Origin: JAPULR01 sp965238215
GTDB taxonomy: Bacteria; Chloroflexota; Dehalococcoidia; Lucifugimonadales; GCA-2712585
Assembly: GCA_965238215.1 (NCBI GenBank)
Contig: OZ250180.1
Span: 682,001 to 746,000, forward strand
DNA: 64,000 nt
Reading direction: 5' to 3'
How positions within the stretch are numbered: position 1 is the stretch's first letter; each line of letters opens with the position of its first letter. The notes below the pieces were generated by a model. That model was given only the letters and a program-made list of their open reading frames with translations, had not been told where the DNA came from and ran no database searches. This document shows, in pieces, positions 7,913 to 16,522 of this stretch. A program made the translations under genes and the position numbers.

Positions 7913-9262
7913 CTATTCTCCTTCTTGTTCCCCGTCTATCGTTGAGACGCCTTCGTACGAAGCCTCGTTGTCCTGCTCCTTGCCCTGCACAATCAATGCA
8001 AGACGCTCCAGCGTCTTCCTGGTCTTCAAATTTGACTCCATCGAGTTCCTGAACTCCTGGGAGGACACGGCCCGCCTCACCGACGGGTCCCCTGCTTCAC
8101 CCGAGGCGGCCTCCACCATCTGCTCAATCGCACCGTCCACATCCTCCTCGCTCACCTCAATGGCCTCCACCTCCGCCAGCTGCCGCAGAATCATGGACCG
8201 CACCATCCCCTCTCGGGTGCTGGGACGCATTTCCCCCCTGATCTCCTCTTCCGTTTTTCCAATCTGTTGAAGGTAATCGTCCATCTCCATGCGTTGAGAC
8301 TTCAGCGCCTGGGCCCTTTCGTGCCACATATGGTCCAGCTGCCGCTCCAACAGCACGTCGGCGAACTCTACCGTTGCCCCGGCCGTCACCTGTTCCAGCG
8401 CCTTATCGTATAATTCCTGGTCCGCCTCCCTTTCGGCAGTGGCAACCAGATTCTCCATCACCGACTCTCGCAGCGCCTCCAGGGTGTCGAAGCCGGGCCC
8501 TACACCCTTGGCAAACTCGTCGTCCAGGTCGGGGAGCGCCCTCCGCTTCGCCTCGCCGATAACCACGTGGAAACGGCACTCTTTGCCGTCCATGTCTTCG
8601 CTTCCAAAGTCCTCCGGCACCGGCAGCGTGAAGGTCTTGTCGTCGCCCTTCTTGGATCCCTCTAGCATCACGGAGAAACCCGGCAATGGCAGTTTGTTCT
8701 CCATTGAGGGGATGTACTCGATGCCCTTGTCGTCGACGATAGTTCGCCCCTCCACCGTGCCCGCAACGTCGAGCGTTAGCTGGTCGCCGAATTGCACCGG
8801 CTCGTCCGAGGGCTCCCAGGGAGCAGCCTCGGTCCGAAGCCGTTCCAGCACGTCGTCAACCTGCTCCTCCCCCACCTGAACAATCTGCCGCCCGATGCGC
8901 AGACTCTGATAGTCCCCCAGGTTCACCGCAGGCTCGAGCGGAACAGTGGCCCGAATCTCCAGCGGTTCAACGCTGGTGACGTCCATGTCGGGGGGTACGT
9001 ACGGCTCCAGGCTCTCTTCTTTTACCGCCCGCTCCACCAGCCCGGTCACCGCCCGCTCCAGAGCCTCGTGCAGAAGATGCTCCCGTCCGACCACCCGCTC
9101 CAAGATGGACCTGGGCGCCTTCCCTTTCCGGAAACCAGGAACTCTTACCCTATTGACTAGACGTCTATATGCCCAGTCCAGATAGGGATCAACGTCCCTT
9201 TCGTTGCATTCGATGTTGAGGACCACCTCCGTGGGGAGGTCTGCCTCTCGAGTTATCTTCAA
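7913..9262 (-). CDS. tig: Trigger factor (ribosome-associated chaperone, PPIase)
   Basis: 449 residues. The N-terminal ribosome-binding domain carries the signature VPGFRKGKAPRSI (about 43-55). A central FKBP-like domain with GDQLTLDVAGTVEG and LPGFSVMLEGSKKGD follows, then a long helical C-terminal chaperone domain and an acidic tail. It binds near the ribosome exit tunnel and shields nascent chains. It is translationally linked to clpP (1-nt gap). Confidence 0.94.
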   Translation of the reverse strand: MKITREADLPTEVVLNIECNERDVDPYLDWAYRRLVNRVRVPGFRKGKAPRSILERVVGREHLLHEALERAVTGLVERAVKEESLEPYVPPDMDVTSVEPLEIRATVPLEPAVNLGDYQSLRIGRQIVQVGEEQVDDVLERLRTEAAPWEPSDEPVQFGDQLTLDVAGTVEGRTIVDDKGIEYIPSMENKLPLPGFSVMLEGSKKGDDKTFTLPVPEDFGSEDMDGKECRFHVVIGEAKRRALPDLDDEFAKGVGPGFDTLEALRESVMENLVATAEREADQELYDKALEQVTAGATVEFADVLLERQLDHMWHERAQALKSQRMEMDDYLQQIGKTEEEIRGEMRPSTREGMVRSMILRQLAEVEAIEVSEEDVDGAIEQMVEAASGEAGDPSVRRAVSSQEFRNSMESNLKTRKTLERLALIVQGKEQDNEASYEGVSTIDGEQEGE

Positions 9263-9281
9263 CTATTTCACTTCCCCAAAA

Positions 9282-9305
9282 CCCTGTGCTAATTATATCA
9301 CAGGG
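9282..9305 (-). terminator. Hairpin between aspS and tig: terminator or operator over a -10 box
   Basis: Perfect 7-bp arms CCCTGTG (9282-9288) and CACAGGG (9299-9305) with a 10-nt loop. On the minus strand it lies 33 nt past the aspS stop and is followed by TTTT, so it reads as a weak terminator. The loop contains TATAAT (minus, 9297-9292), so it could instead be a dyad operator on a tig promoter; no good -35 is seen. Confidence 0.5.
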
Positions 9306-9337
9306 GTCTTTTCCTGAACCATCTGCAGACGCCCAAT

Positions 9338-11137
9338 TTATCCCCTAGTAGACGCAATCCTTAACCCCAACTCCGCCAGATGAGCCTCCTCAACAGGGGA
9401 GGGCGCGCCAAAGAGCAAGTCCGACGCGCTCTGGGTCTTGGGAAAGGCGATGACGTCCCGGATGTTTGTAGCGTTGGTCAGCAGCATCATCAGCCGGTCT
9501 ACGCCCATCGCTATGCCGCCGTGGGGCGGCGCTCCATACTCCAGGGCGTCCAAGAGTTGACCGAACTGACGCTGCATCGCCTCGTCAGAATGCCCCATCA
9601 GCCTCAAGATCTTTTCCTGGTCCGCCCGACGGTGATTGCGGATGCTGCCGCCTCCAACTTCGTAACCGTTGCATACCATGTCGTACTGCTGGGCGCGTGC
9701 CGCTCCCGGATCCGAATCCAACAAGCCTGCGTCTTCCTCCACCGGCGCTGAAAACGGATTATGCGGCGCGTCCCATCTCTCTTCCTCCGGCTGCCACTCT
9801 AGCAGGGGGAAATTCACAATCCAGCCGAAGGCCATCTCCGCCGGGTCCGCCAGCTCCAGCCGCTCCCCCATCAGGGTGCGCAGGTGGCTCAGGCTATTGT
9901 TCACCACCTCCATCGGCCCTGCCACGATGAGCAGCAGGCCCCCCCTCGACGCCCCCATGGCCTCCGACATGCTCCGAATTTCTTCCAGCGTAAGGTGCCG
10001 GGCGGCGGCGGAGCGGACCTGCTCCATAGTCAGGCTCTCCAGTCCCCCGTCTCCTTCCCCGATAGCAACAGTCACCAGCCCCCGCGCGCCCCTACTTCTG
10101 GCCTCGTCCGTCAACTGGTCCAGCTGCCGTCGGGAATATCCCGCACAGCCCGGCGCCGCCAACCCCTTCACCACGCCCCCCGTCGACACCACGGAGCGGA
10201 ACACCTGGAACCCAGTCTCTCCTGCCATCTCCGTCACGTCCGCAAGCTCCAGGCCAAACCGCAAGTCTGGCTTGTCAGTGCCAAATCTACCCATCGCGTC
10301 CCGGTAGTCCAGCCTCGGGAATGGCCTGGAAACCCGCTTCTCAGGTGTGATACTCTCCACAATCTCAGTGTACAGCTCCTCGATAAGGGCGAGAACGTCT
10401 TCCTGACCAACGAAGCTCATCTCCAAGTCCAGCTGGGTGAACTCCGGCTGGCGGTCCGCCCGCAGGTCTTCGTCCCTGAAGCAGCGGGCAATCTGGAAGT
10501 ATCGCTCAAAGCCCGATACCATCAGCAGCTGCTTCAACTGCTGGGGCGACTGCGGCAGGGCATAGAAACTGCCGTGATGAAGCCGGCTGGGCACCAGGTA
10601 GTCCCTTGCCCCTTCCGGCGTGCTCTTGATCAGTATGGGCGTCTCGATTTCCAGGAAACCCCGGTGGTCGAGGAAGTCCCGCATGAACTTCACCACCTTA
10701 TGCCGGAGAACCAGGTTCCCCTTCATCCCCTCCCTTCTCAAGTCCAGGTACCGGTGGCTCAATCGCAGCGCCTCGTCCACCTCTTGCTCCTCGTTGACGT
10801 AGAAGGGCGGCGTCTTCGACGGGTTCAGCACCTTCGACCGGCTGGCGTGGACCTCCACGGCGCCCGTAGCGAGCGTGGGATTCTCCGTCCCCTCCGGCCG
10901 CTTCTCAACCCTTCCCGTGATGCTCACCACCCACTCCGCCCGGAGTTGCTCCGCCACGGCGTGGGCCTCCGGCGAGGTGGCGGGATTCACCACCACCTGG
11001 GCAATACCGGACCTGTCGCGAAGGTCTATAAAGATAAGCCCGCCGTGATCGCGGCGTCGATGCACCCAACCGGAAAGACTCACCTCGCTACCCACGCTGT
11101 CAAGGCCCAGTTCCCCGCAAACAGTTCTTTCGCCCAC
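9338..11137 (-). CDS. aspS: Aspartyl-tRNA synthetase
   Basis: 599 residues, the bacterial-type length including the GAD insertion domain. The N-terminal OB anticodon-binding domain (VSLSGWVHRRRDHGG) is followed by class II motif 2 (CFRDEDLRADRQPEFTQLD) and motif 3 (GGIAMGVDRLMMLL). It charges tRNA-Asp with aspartate; whether it is strictly discriminating against tRNA-Asn was not determined. It is on the same strand as tig-clpP, with a hairpin between them. Confidence 0.96.
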   Translation of the reverse strand: MGERTVCGELGLDSVGSEVSLSGWVHRRRDHGGLIFIDLRDRSGIAQVVVNPATSPEAHAVAEQLRAEWVVSITGRVEKRPEGTENPTLATGAVEVHASRSKVLNPSKTPPFYVNEEQEVDEALRLSHRYLDLRREGMKGNLVLRHKVVKFMRDFLDHRGFLEIETPILIKSTPEGARDYLVPSRLHHGSFYALPQSPQQLKQLLMVSGFERYFQIARCFRDEDLRADRQPEFTQLDLEMSFVGQEDVLALIEELYTEIVESITPEKRVSRPFPRLDYRDAMGRFGTDKPDLRFGLELADVTEMAGETGFQVFRSVVSTGGVVKGLAAPGCAGYSRRQLDQLTDEARSRGARGLVTVAIGEGDGGLESLTMEQVRSAAARHLTLEEIRSMSEAMGASRGGLLLIVAGPMEVVNNSLSHLRTLMGERLELADPAEMAFGWIVNFPLLEWQPEEERWDAPHNPFSAPVEEDAGLLDSDPGAARAQQYDMVCNGYEVGGGSIRNHRRADQEKILRLMGHSDEAMQRQFGQLLDALEYGAPPHGGIAMGVDRLMMLLTNATNIRDVIAFPKTQSASDLLFGAPSPVEEAHLAELGLRIASTRG

Positions 11138-11501
11138 GCATTCCTCCGTTATCCTTATTTATCCAGGGAATCCAGCCGCCCGCCTTCGGGCGCAACTATC
11201 AATTTTAGACTACCCCGCCACTCCTATCAACGAAAGCACACGTACTACTTCAGAGTTAATTCAACAGCCAACCCGCGCGTTGCCCGTCATACCGACCCAT
11301 GTTGAGTGTCATTCCCAGCGCAGAGCAGCGGAGTCGAGGAATCTCCTTGGGCTACGCTCCACGTCCCTTTCCCCCTTGGACCGGGAATTCCCCAACCGCC
11401 GGGACCAGCAGTCGGGAGAATTCCGCCGAAGCTGCATTGTAGCCGCGTCCGCCTCCTTGGTGTTAAACTGGTGCACAATTCATCCTCAAGGAGATCATCG
11501 C
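11138..11501 (+). repeat. Intergenic gap with a GAGTCGAGGAATCTC repeat copy
   Basis: No gene is seen between the divergent aspS and peroxiredoxin starts. 11308-11347 is a copy of the dispersed CATTCxxAGCG...GAGTCGAGGAATCTC element. A clear ribosome site AAGGAG (11488-11493) closes the gap. Confidence 0.6.
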
Positions 11502-11948
11502 GTGCCGCTATCCGTAGGCAAAAAAGCGCCCGATTTCACCCTCAAGGCCACTGACGGACACGACGTTTCTCTCAGCAGCTTCCAGGGCAAGCAGAACGTC
11601 CTACTGGTCTTCTACTGTCGAAACAACACACCGGGTTGAAACCGCCAGCTCCAGGCCCTGCGGGACGACAGGGCTGAGTTTGACGCAGCCAATGCGGCCA
11701 TCCTGGCCGTCAACCCCGCCTCCGTGAAGTCGCACCAAAACTATAGCGAGAAGTTCGACCTTCCTTTCCCTCTCCTCTCCGACGCCGACCGCTCCGTTTC
11801 CAACGCCTATCACGCGGTCAAAGCCAACGGCAAGAGCATCGAGCGTTCGGTGCTCATCGTCGACAGGCAAGGTGTCATTCGCTACCTGAAGCGCGGGATG
11901 CCCAAGGACAGCGAACTTCTGAAAGCCCTCCGAGGGCTGGAATCCTAA
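11502..11948 (+). CDS. Selenocysteine-containing peroxiredoxin (in-frame TGA at the peroxidatic position)
   Basis: A GTG start at 11502, 8 nt after AAGGAG, opens a 148-residue AhpC/TSA (Bcp/PrxQ-like) frame interrupted only by TGA at 11637-11639. Upstream is VGKKAPDFTLKATDGHDVSL...VLLVFYCRNNTPG and downstream NRQLQALRDDRAEFDAAN...FPLLSDADRSVSNAY...VLIVDRQGVIRY, a normal peroxiredoxin throughout. The TGA replaces exactly the Cys of the TPGC active site, and a SECIS-like hairpin follows. I therefore read it as Sec (residue 46), reducing hydroperoxides with thiol donors. The alternative is a nonsense mutation in a pseudogene or a sequencing error TGC/TGT to TGA; the clean frame on both sides argues against decay. 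A naive caller would split it or start it at 11724. Confidence 0.85.
11637..11639 (+). other. Predicted selenocysteine (UGA) codon
   Basis: In-frame TGA following ACA CCG GGT (Thr-Pro-Gly) at the catalytic Cys position of the peroxiredoxin. The frame continues for a further 102 codons to TAA at 11946-11948. Confidence 0.8.
11655..11674 (+). promoter_or_regulatory. Candidate bacterial SECIS hairpin
   Basis: GCCCTG (11655-11660) pairs perfectly with CAGGGC (11669-11674) around an 8-nt loop CGGGACGA; an outer CTC/GAG pairing can extend it across a small internal loop. The apical loop begins 21 nt after the UGA and has G at its second position, which matches the known bacterial SECIS rule (G in the first two loop bases, loop roughly 16-37 nt downstream). 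It lies inside the coding sequence, as expected for bacteria. Confidence 0.7.
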
Positions 11949-12034
11949 TTTTCTGCGGGCTTCGTCAAGATGCATCAGCCGCATCCCCCCAATCCTTGAC
12001 CGGCGCTCTACAGTAACGAGGCAGCGATAAGCCG

Positions 12035-12856
12035 TTGATTCCCATTGGCGATATAGGTCTTCAGCGCAAGACCATCCCTCTCCTTACTTACAGCGTCATA
12101 GGCGTCAACGCGCTGGTGTTCCTCTACGAGCTGCTGCTGGGCGGCTCCCTCTTCTTCACAGATTCCATAGACGTCAGCCGCTTCTTCCTCCAATGGGGTC
12201 TAATACCCAGCGAGTTGACCGGCGGCCCCGAGCTCACCGAATGGTCCTTCTTAGTCAGAAAAGGCCGCGATGTGAATATCGCCTCTGTGGACATTGCCTC
12301 TCCCATTCCCACCTGGGGTACGGCCTTCACCTCCATGTTCATCCACGGCGGTTGGCTGCATCTCCTGGGCAACATGCTCTACCTTTGGGTCTTCGGCCGC
12401 AACATCGAAGACCGGTTCGGCCACGTGACCTTCCTGCTCTTCTACCTGGGCGCTGGACTCGCCGCCGTTTGGACCCACACCGCCCTCAACATGGAATCAC
12501 AGGCCCCACTGGTGGGAGCCAGTGGAGCCATCGCCGGCGTTACCGGCGCGTACATCATCCTCTTCCCCTTCAGCCGCATTCGGACCCTCATCTTCTTCTT
12601 GTTCATCATGACAATAGATATGCCCGCCATCCTTGTCCTGGGGTTCTGGTTCATCCTCCAACTATTCCAGGGGTTGGGTCAGTTCGGCGCGTGGGACGCC
12701 GGCGTAGCCTACTGGGCCCACGTGGGGGGCTTCGTCGCCGGAATACTCTGCGGCTTACTCTACAAGCTTATCCGGCGAGAGCCATTGATGCCCGGCCGGA
12801 CGACGCCCCAGGACCGGCGCAAACCCTGGGACCGCTTCCCTCCCAACTACCGCTAG
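12035..12856 (+). CDS. Rhomboid-family intramembrane serine protease
   Basis: 273 residues with a TTG start. There are six or seven hydrophobic segments. The rhomboid active site is visible: HGGWLHLLGNMLYLWVFG (TM2), catalytic Ser in VGASGAIAGVTGAY (TM4), and the partner His in AYWAHVGGFVAGI (TM6). These enzymes cleave membrane proteins within the bilayer. The long loop between TM1 and TM2 is usual for the bacterial form. The C-terminal tail is basic and cytosolic. Substrate unknown. Confidence 0.9.
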   Translation: MIPIGDIGLQRKTIPLLTYSVIGVNALVFLYELLLGGSLFFTDSIDVSRFFLQWGLIPSELTGGPELTEWSFLVRKGRDVNIASVDIASPIPTWGTAFTSMFIHGGWLHLLGNMLYLWVFGRNIEDRFGHVTFLLFYLGAGLAAVWTHTALNMESQAPLVGASGAIAGVTGAYIILFPFSRIRTLIFFLFIMTIDMPAILVLGFWFILQLFQGLGQFGAWDAGVAYWAHVGGFVAGILCGLLYKLIRREPLMPGRTTPQDRRKPWDRFPPNYR

Positions 12857-12951
12857 GCCATCCCGGCCCCCGTCCCACTTCTGTGATATTCCGCGTCACT
12901 CGAGGATTATAGTCGTCCTACCCTCAACCTTCCCCGCGTAACCCCACGCAA

Positions 12952-12980
12952 TTGACACCCTTACAGGCCCATACTAAAAT
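12952..12980 (+). promoter_or_regulatory. Promoter of rex
   Basis: TTGACA (12952-12957), a 17-nt spacer and TAAAAT (12975-12980): a near-perfect sigma70-type promoter about 90 nt upstream of the rex start. I do not see a canonical Rex operator (TTGTGAA/TTCACAA dyad) here. Confidence 0.75.
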
Positions 12981-13070
12981 CGCCCCATCCCAAACCGCCC
13001 CGCACACCTCCAACTAAGCAGCCCAACCACCCCAGGAGAAACCGGAGACCCTCACACACAAGGAAATTCA

Positions 13071-13736
13071 TTGGCTCCCCAACCTAACAACAACCCTCCC
13101 CACAGCCCCAGGGTTCCAGACGTTGTCATAGACCGCCTGCCCCAATACGTTCGCGTCTTGCACACCCTTATGGACTCCGGCGTCGAGGTGGTCAGTTCCC
13201 AGCAGCTGGGCCGGCATCTTCAGGTGACCCCCGCACAAATTCGCAAAGACCTCAGCTATCTAGGGCGCTTTGGCAAGCAGGGCAGAGGCTACGACGTTCG
13301 CTATCTCGCGTCGGAACTCAAGCAGATCCTCGGCCTCAACCGACGTTGGAACGTTTGCCTGGTTGGCGTGGGCAGGCTGGGAAGGGCCATCCTCAGCTAC
13401 CCCGGCTTTGCCCCGGAGGGCTTCGAAATCGTGGCTGCCTTCGATACCGACGATCGGGTGGTGGGAACAACCCTGAGGGATCTAAAGGTCCAACCTATGG
13501 AGCAGTTGGGCGAAACGGTGGCCCGCCTGAACATCAGCATAGGCGTCATCGCCGTTCCCAGCGCCGTGGCTCAACAGGTGATGAAGCTGCTCACGGAGTG
13601 CGGCGTCGAGGCCATCCTAAACTACGCTCCCATCTACCCCCACGTGCCGGAGCGAGTGCGTGTCCGAAACGTGGACCCCGTCCTCTCCCTCCAGTCCATG
13701 ACCTACTACCTGACCCACCGCAATAGCGACAGTTAG
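13071..13736 (+). CDS. rex: Redox-sensing transcriptional repressor Rex
   Basis: 221 residues with a TTG start 6 nt after AAGGA. An N-terminal winged-helix domain (about 18-85: VVSSQQLGRHLQVTPAQIRKDLSYLGRFGKQG in pieces) is followed by a Rossmann NAD(H)-binding domain with VGVGRLGRAI near residue 98, and the C-terminal swapped helix SMTYYLTH. Rex senses the NADH/NAD+ ratio and represses respiratory and fermentative genes. It is convergent with, and overlaps by 4 nt, the last gene of the ATP synthase operon, a suggestive neighbour for an energy-state regulator. Confidence 0.94.
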   Translation: MAPQPNNNPPHSPRVPDVVIDRLPQYVRVLHTLMDSGVEVVSSQQLGRHLQVTPAQIRKDLSYLGRFGKQGRGYDVRYLASELKQILGLNRRWNVCLVGVGRLGRAILSYPGFAPEGFEIVAAFDTDDRVVGTTLRDLKVQPMEQLGETVARLNISIGVIAVPSAVAQQVMKLLTECGVEAILNYAPIYPHVPERVRVRNVDPVLSLQSMTYYLTHRNSDS

Positions 13737-14179
13737 CCGACCCTGGCTGAATCTCCCCGTTGGGCCCTACCTCGGCCTCTCCTGCGTCTTGCCACAGCCA
13801 GCCGCACCGCTGCCCTCCTGAGCTGCGCCAGCGCCTGCTCCAGGTCCACGTCGGCGGACCGCATCGCAATGCGCTCCCGGGCCTGCTCCATCGCAGCCTG
13901 CGCCCGCTCCTCGTCAATGTCCTCCGACCGCTCCGCAGCATCCGCCAGAATGCTGATGCCATTCTCCATGACTTCCAGGAACCCCCCCGTAACCGCCAAG
14001 AAGGTCTCCTCGCCGTTCTTCCGCACCATCAGTTCACCTGGCTGCAGCATCGTCATCAGGGCGGCGTGATGCGGCAAAATCCCCAAGTCCCCCTCCGTTC
14101 CGGGGGCTACTAACACCTCCACCTCGTCGGAGTAGACGACCTCTTCAGCGGTGATTATCTCCAATCGAATCGTAGCCAT
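13733..14179 (-). CDS. atpC: ATP synthase F1 epsilon subunit
   Basis: 148 residues. The N-terminal beta-sandwich is clear (LEIITAEEVVYSDEVEVL, APGTEGDLGILPHHAAL, VTGGFLEV), followed by the C-terminal helical hairpin (ERAQAAMEQARERI...). The tail is unusually Arg-rich (VARRRRGRGRAQRG). It couples rotation and can inhibit ATP hydrolysis. Last gene of the operon; its stop overlaps the rex stop. Confidence 0.94.
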   Translation of the reverse strand: MATIRLEIITAEEVVYSDEVEVLVAPGTEGDLGILPHHAALMTMLQPGELMVRKNGEETFLAVTGGFLEVMENGISILADAAERSEDIDEERAQAAMEQARERIAMRSADVDLEQALAQLRRAAVRLAVARRRRGRGRAQRGDSARVG

Positions 14180-14196
14180 TACCGTTAGCCGCCCTC

Positions 14197-15585
14197 CTAC
14201 CGGGACCCCGATGCATTCGCCAGCACTTCGTCGATTGTGCCTTGCATGTAGAACGCCTGCGTAGACACCTCATCATGCTTGCCTTCCAATATCTCCTTGA
14301 ACCCCCGCACCGTCTCGCGAACCGGCACGTACTTGCCGGAGATGCCGGTGAATGTTTCCGCAACGAAGAACGGCTGCGTCAGGAAGCGCTGAATCTTGCG
14401 TGCGCGCTCCACGGTGAGCTTGTCCTCCTCGGAAAGCTCCTCCACGCCCAGAATTGCGATGATGTCCTGCAAGTCTCGATACCGCTGCAGCACCTCGATG
14501 ACGCCCCGGGCAACTCCGTAGTGCTCCTCGCCTACGATGTCGGGCTCAAGCACTCGGGAGAAGGACGCCAGCGGGTCCACGGCGGGGTAGAGACCCTGGG
14601 CCGCCAGCGCTCGTTCTAGGGCCACCACCGCGTCCAGATGGCCGAAAGTCGTCGCAATGCCGGGGTCTGTGTAGTCGTCGGCGGGCACGTAGATAGCCTG
14701 GAAGGACGTAATGGACCCCTTCTTCGTCGATGTAATCCGCTCCTGAAGCGCCCCCATCTCCGTGGCCAACGTAGGCTGATAACCCACCGCCGACGGCATC
14801 CTTCCCAGCAGGGCGGAAACCTCCATCCCCGCCAGAATGTACCGGTAGATGTTGTCGATGAACAGGAGAACGTCCCTGTTCTCCTCGTCTCTGAAATACT
14901 CAGCCATCGTCAGTCCGGTCAACCCGATTCGCGCCCGAACGCCCGGCGGTTCGTTCATCTGGCCGAAGACCATCACGGTCTTATCCATCACGTTGGCCTC
15001 TTGCATCTCCCTCCAGAGGTCGTTGCCTTCCCGTGAGCGCTCTCCCACGCCGGAGAAGACCGACACCCCGCTATGCTCAGCTGCAATGTTTCGTATAAGT
15101 TCCTGGATGATGACAGTCTTGCCCACGCCCGCGCCACCGTAGGCGCCAATCTTCCCGCCCTTGACGAAGGGCGTTACAAGGTCGAAGACCTTAATCCCCG
15201 TCTCCAGCACTTCTTGGGTGCTCAACTGCTCGGCGAAAGACGGCGGCGGTCGGTGGATCGGCCAATGTTCCCGCGCTTCCACCGGACCAAGGTTGTCCAG
15301 CGGGTCCCCAATCACGTTGAACAGGCGGCCTAGGGTCTCGGGGCCCACAGGCACCGGAATCGCACTGCCGCTATCCTCCGCCTCCACGCCCCGGGCCAGA
15401 CCTTCTGTTGGCCCCAGGGCTAGGCACCGCACCCAGTTGTTGCCCACGTGCTGCTCCACCTCCAACACCAGCTTCTCGCCGTTGTTGTCGATGATCAAGG
15501 CGTTGTACAGGGCCGGAAGCTCGTCCGGGGGGAACTCCACGTCAACCACTGTGCCGATAACCTGAACTACACTTCCTTTAGCCAC
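14197..15585 (-). CDS. atpD: ATP synthase F1 beta subunit
   Basis: 462 residues, catalytic subunit. The P-loop GGAGVGKT is at residues 150-157, followed by GVGERSREGNDLWREM, VFGQMNEPPGVRARIGLTGLT in pieces, the DVLLFIDNIYR Walker B (usually FIDNIFR) and the DELSEED-like loop as EELSEED. It forms the catalytic sites at interfaces with alpha. Eighteen bases separate it from atpC. Confidence 0.97.
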   Translation of the reverse strand: MAKGSVVQVIGTVVDVEFPPDELPALYNALIIDNNGEKLVLEVEQHVGNNWVRCLALGPTEGLARGVEAEDSGSAIPVPVGPETLGRLFNVIGDPLDNLGPVEAREHWPIHRPPPSFAEQLSTQEVLETGIKVFDLVTPFVKGGKIGAYGGAGVGKTVIIQELIRNIAAEHSGVSVFSGVGERSREGNDLWREMQEANVMDKTVMVFGQMNEPPGVRARIGLTGLTMAEYFRDEENRDVLLFIDNIYRYILAGMEVSALLGRMPSAVGYQPTLATEMGALQERITSTKKGSITSFQAIYVPADDYTDPGIATTFGHLDAVVALERALAAQGLYPAVDPLASFSRVLEPDIVGEEHYGVARGVIEVLQRYRDLQDIIAILGVEELSEEDKLTVERARKIQRFLTQPFFVAETFTGISGKYVPVRETVRGFKEILEGKHDEVSTQAFYMQGTIDEVLANASGSR

Positions 15586-15627
15586 ATTGTTCCTCTCTTT
15601 CCACGCTCTCTCAGATGCTAGCGGTCG

Positions 15628-16491
15628 TCAGCCTTCCAGGCTAACCGCGCCGCCTATGATGTCCAGAAGTTCCGCGGTAATGCTGTCCTGCCGCGCCTTG
15701 TTTAGCTCTAGCGTCAGGTCTCCCACCATCTCGTTGGCGTTGTCCGTAGCGTTCCTCATCGCCACCATCCGCGCCGACTGCTCGCTGGCATTGAGCTCCA
15801 ACATCGAGTGGTAAACCTCCATCTCCACAAAACGGGGCAGGAGCAGGTCCAACACCGCCCTCGGATTCGGCTCGTAGATGTAGCCAACCTTCGATTCGGC
15901 CGGAAGGTCCGAAGGTTCGATGGGCAGCAAGCGAGTTATCTTGGGACGCTGGGACGTGAGTGTCACGAACTCGGGGTAGGCCAGATAGACTTCGTCAACT
16001 TCACCCTCGTTGTAGTCGTTCAGAATAATTTGGACTATTGGCAGAATCTCCGACATCGGCGGCCGGTCGCCCAGATTAACGAACACCGCCTGCACGTCCT
16101 GCCCGGTCCTCACGACGAAGTCTCGGCCCTTCCGTCCAACGACAACTATCCGCACCGGTGTAGGCCGCTTCTCAACTATGAACTGCGCAACGGCTCGGTT
16201 CAAGTTCCCATGCAGCCCGCCACACAAACCTCGGTCCGGCGTCATGTACAGCATGGTGACACGATTCACCGGCCTCTGCGTCAGCAGCGGGTGAATCTCT
16301 TCCGTATCCTGCCTTTGCGCCTTCAGGTCGGAAATCACTTGCTGAATCTTTTCGGCGTAGGGCCGCCCTGCCAACACCGCACTCTGGGCGCGCCTCATCT
16401 TGGAGGCCGCTATCATCTCCATCGCGTGGGTCACCTTCGCCGTGTTCTCTATACTGCGAATTCGCCTCCGCAGCTGTCTCAAATTTGGCAT
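15628..16491 (-). CDS. atpG: ATP synthase F1 gamma subunit
   Basis: 287 residues. The N-terminal helix LRQLRRRIRSIENTAKVTHAMEMIAASKMRRAQ and the C-terminal helix ASEQSARMVAMRNATDNANEM form the coiled-coil rotor shaft; DRGLCGGLHGNLNR is the conserved middle signature. It transmits rotation from the c-ring to the catalytic hexamer. Order between atpA and atpD is standard. Confidence 0.95.
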   Translation of the reverse strand: MPNLRQLRRRIRSIENTAKVTHAMEMIAASKMRRAQSAVLAGRPYAEKIQQVISDLKAQRQDTEEIHPLLTQRPVNRVTMLYMTPDRGLCGGLHGNLNRAVAQFIVEKRPTPVRIVVVGRKGRDFVVRTGQDVQAVFVNLGDRPPMSEILPIVQIILNDYNEGEVDEVYLAYPEFVTLTSQRPKITRLLPIEPSDLPAESKVGYIYEPNPRAVLDLLLPRFVEMEVYHSMLELNASEQSARMVAMRNATDNANEMVGDLTLELNKARQDSITAELLDIIGGAVSLEG

Positions 16492-16522
16492 CTTAGTCTC
16501 TCGCCAGCTTCTTCATTAGCCG

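Noticed and set aside
9884..11305. 473-codon forward ORF opposite aspS
   Set aside because: Shadow frame: it lies antisense to a complete, motif-rich AspRS gene and has composition typical of GC-rich antisense frames (His, Gln, Pro, Arg rich) with no domain.
11502..11948. Peroxiredoxin as a simple nonsense pseudogene
   Set aside because: Only one interruption exists, it is TGA rather than TAA/TAG, it falls exactly on the catalytic Cys codon, and a SECIS-like stem follows. I keep it as an alternative, not as the main call.
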